From: Ardenticatenales bacterium
Lineage (GTDB): Bacteria; Chloroflexota; Anaerolineae; Promineifilales; Promineifilaceae
Direction of reading: 5' to 3'
Assembly (NCBI GenBank): GCA_020634575.1
Contig: JACKBM010000020.1
Span: forward strand, 28,753-92,752
Length of the DNA stretch: 64,000 bases
The position numbers and the translations under genes were made by a program. The notes beneath the pieces were generated by a model, which had not been told where the DNA came from, made no database searches, and was given only the letters and a program-made list of their open reading frames with translations. Of the stretch, positions 62,326 through 64,000 are shown piece after piece (the stretch's first letter is position 1; each line of letters begins with the position of its first letter).

Positions 62326-64000
62326 TTATTGATCCGGTGCCGTGGGCAGGATCACGATGGGGCGTAGATATAGCTTGTCATCCACTGGCAGACCGGGTTG
62401 CTGAACCAGCAGACGTACGCCGGAATCAGCGATAAATAGCCCCACTTCCAGTTGGTATTCGCCCGGACCCAGGTCCGCCGGCAGCTCAATGAGATATTCA
62501 TCGACCACAACCTCATCCTGTAGCCAGCTTGAGGTTGGGTAGCTACCTTGCCGGGGCATGAGATCAGCCTGCCAGAGACAACAGCTGCCGTCACGGTCCA
62601 GGAGGTGGACAAAAACGGTGTAGTCACCGGCCGGTTGGCGCTCCGCTTGCCAGACCAGTCGCAGCAAATAACGGCCGTCTTCCTGCCTGTCCAGATCATA
62701 GCCCCGCAGGTTAATCTCCTCGCCCAGTACCGCCGCCAACGGCGTCTCGACGCGTGGCGCCGTGAACTCGCGCTCACTGGCCTCGACCGAAAGCGGGCCC
62801 AGGTCGGTCAGGAAGATTGAGTTGGCGCCCGGGTCCAACACGCGCAACCGGAGCCGGTAATTGCCCGCTTCTACCGTGATTGGCACCTGTACTTTGATGT
62901 GGTCGATAAGAAATTGGGGCACCGACCAGGTACTGGGAGGATAGGTGCCATTAACCGGATAACTGCTGCCCAAAATGATGCCAGTGTTGTCTGGCCGTAC
63001 CAGTTCCAGCCGTATCAGGAAATCAGGCAACGCCGCCCGATTGAGCCACCAGAGCGCCACACCGACCGTATCGCCGGCGCCTACCTGATAGAGGTCCCGC
63101 TCATACCCTGTCAGCCACAGCCCCGCCATAACTTCCCGGTCCAGGGGAACGGGGGCTATCGGCAGCGGGTTGGGCAGAGGGCCGGGGGCGATATTGATAT
63201 TCGCCAAAATCGCCTGAGTGCCAATATAGCGACCGGCATTGTCCAGCCGTGGTAGTTGCTGGCCACTGTCACTGGCGAAAAAGCCAGCTCTCAGCTCGTA
63301 GGGTTGGGGTGGGGCACCGGCCGGTACCGGCATATCCAGATGGATGATGACGGTTTCACCCAGTGACCATTGCTCGGACGGATAAGCAAATGGCTCCAGC
63401 TGGCTCCAGCGCCGTCCGGATTCATCCACCAGATGCAGGAACGGCAAAAAGCTGGTCCCCGCCTGCCCGATGATGCGCCAGGCCAGGGTCACGGGCAGCG
63501 AACCACCGGCAACACCCCTATCCGCCGCCAGCTCCAATAGATTTGCCTGGTAGCCAAAATTGCCGTCTGTGATGGAGAAGTCCGCCGGTGCGTCTGTCGC
63601 CGGTACGAAGAGCGCGACAAACGTCGGGGCGCCGTCGGGACCGAGTGGACCCGTCACAGTCTCGGCCGGCTGCAGATAGCGCTGGGTCCATTCTGGCTGG
63701 GGGCTGGCATGAGGGAATACGTACCAGGCATCGCGCTCGTCCGGGATGGCGATGGCCTGGCTTTCCGGCAGCCACTTGAGTTGATCGTAGAGCCTGGCCT
63801 GCAATGCCAGGGAAGGGTGACGGTAATGGGGCGAAGCGACATAAATGACCGAATCCCCAAACTCCCGCTCATTGAGAAAGGCAGCGACTTCGCTCAGGTC
63901 GGCCTCGGTCTCATAAAAAACATCCACGCGCTGGGCCCATTGCCCGAAGTAGAGCTGCGCCGTCCAGCCAGCCATCAGCAGGCCCAACAGCAACAGCAGG
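62326..64000 (-). CDS. C-terminal part of a large membrane protein, probably GT-C/GT39-like (cut at the right edge)
   Basis: At least 557 residues; the frame is open to the window end, so the start lies outside. The first visible residues form a TM helix. The rest is a soluble beta-rich extracellular region with repeated PxPYxL-type strands and Trp-rich loops (for example residues reading WSLGETVIIHLDMPVP). Such long C-terminal domains follow the TM core of Chloroflexota ArnT/GT39-like glycosyltransferases, but the catalytic part is not visible, so the call is tentative. Confidence 0.6.
   Translation of the reverse strand, partial: LLLLLGLLMAGWTAQLYFGQWAQRVDVFYETEADLSEVAAFLNEREFGDSVIYVASPHYRHPSLALQARLYDQLKWLPESQAIAIPDERDAWYVFPHASPQPEWTQRYLQPAETVTGPLGPDGAPTFVALFVPATDAPADFSITDGNFGYQANLLELAADRGVAGGSLPVTLAWRIIGQAGTSFLPFLHLVDESGRRWSQLEPFAYPSEQWSLGETVIIHLDMPVPAGAPPQPYELRAGFFASDSGQQLPRLDNAGRYIGTQAILANINIAPGPLPNPLPIAPVPLDREVMAGLWLTGYERDLYQVGAGDTVGVALWWLNRAALPDFLIRLELVRPDNTGIILGSSYPVNGTYPPSTWSVPQFLIDHIKVQVPITVEAGNYRLRLRVLDPGANSIFLTDLGPLSVEASEREFTAPRVETPLAAVLGEEINLRGYDLDRQEDGRYLLRLVWQAERQPAGDYTVFVHLLDRDGSCCLWQADLMPRQGSYPTSSWLQDEVVVDEYLIELPADLGPGEYQLEVGLFIADSGVRLLVQQPGLPVDDKLYLRPIVILPTAPDQ

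Overview
The window reads as a GC-rich chromosome segment of an uncultured or environmental Chloroflexota bacterium, most likely Anaerolineae/Caldilineae-like. The lineage is inferred from several features: a lipoprotein with a Val-Glu-Val-Thr-Arg-Glu linker, very GAF-rich sensor proteins, a long BTAD/NB-ARC regulator, GatCAB amidotransferase, a CarD regulator, and giant secreted proteins with a C-terminal YLPVV-type motif. No rRNA, CRISPR array, prophage or transposase gene was seen. One tRNA (Val, anticodon CAC) is present. The 10-bp palindrome ACCGGCCGGT recurs throughout, inside genes and in all three codon phases.

Layout. 1-10226: the 3' part of a giant secreted repeat protein, cut by the left edge. 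10647-12815: three housekeeping regulators (DksA/TraR-type zinc finger, CarD-type, S1-domain protein) ending at a strong terminator. 13085-17340: a GH3 glycosidase overlapping a Tat-exported sulfatase, then a small anchored protein. 17398-19094 (minus): an alpha/beta hydrolase and an MBL-fold hydrolase. 19181-20084: scar of a divergent TetR/nitroreductase pair whose 5' halves are both missing. 20194-24824: a BTAD-NB-ARC-TPR regulator facing a secreted triple-repeat protein and a lipoprotein. 25083-27870: tRNA-Val, a large inverted-repeat element, an SDR epimerase, an M50-type membrane protease and a perfect 30-bp-arm palindrome. 28006-36372: a cNMP-binding/PH-domain membrane protein, peptide deformylase, and gatC, gatA and gatB interleaved with a degenerate sugar nucleotidyltransferase, an aminotransferase and REP-like repeats.

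36567-52310 is the most striking region. It is a run of seven same-strand genes: five GAF-domain proteins with no catalytic output (three or four membrane-embedded), then a PAS/GAF histidine kinase and a stand-alone receiver protein, closed by a terminator. All five output-less proteins end in the same short GAF-start-like tail, and four proteins carry a second recurrent degenerate GAF-like module. This looks like a multi-sensor array feeding one kinase and one receiver.

52369-55375 (minus): a THUMP-like methyltransferase coupled to a Cas4/AddB-like Fe-S nuclease, and a ParB-fold protein. 55900-59693: an orphan NarX-type kinase, a GT-C glycosyltransferase with a leaderless promoter, and a convergent YihY/BrkB protein overlapping it by 71 bp. 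59892-61106: a small ORF leading into two tandem SET-domain genes. 61158-64000 (minus): an acyl-CoA dehydrogenase and the C-terminal part of a large membrane glycosyltransferase-like protein cut by the right edge.

Promoters visible by eye are sigma70-like, often with an extended -10 (TGnTATAAT). For three genes the -10 hexamer lies only 6-7 nt before the start codon, which suggests leaderless mRNAs.
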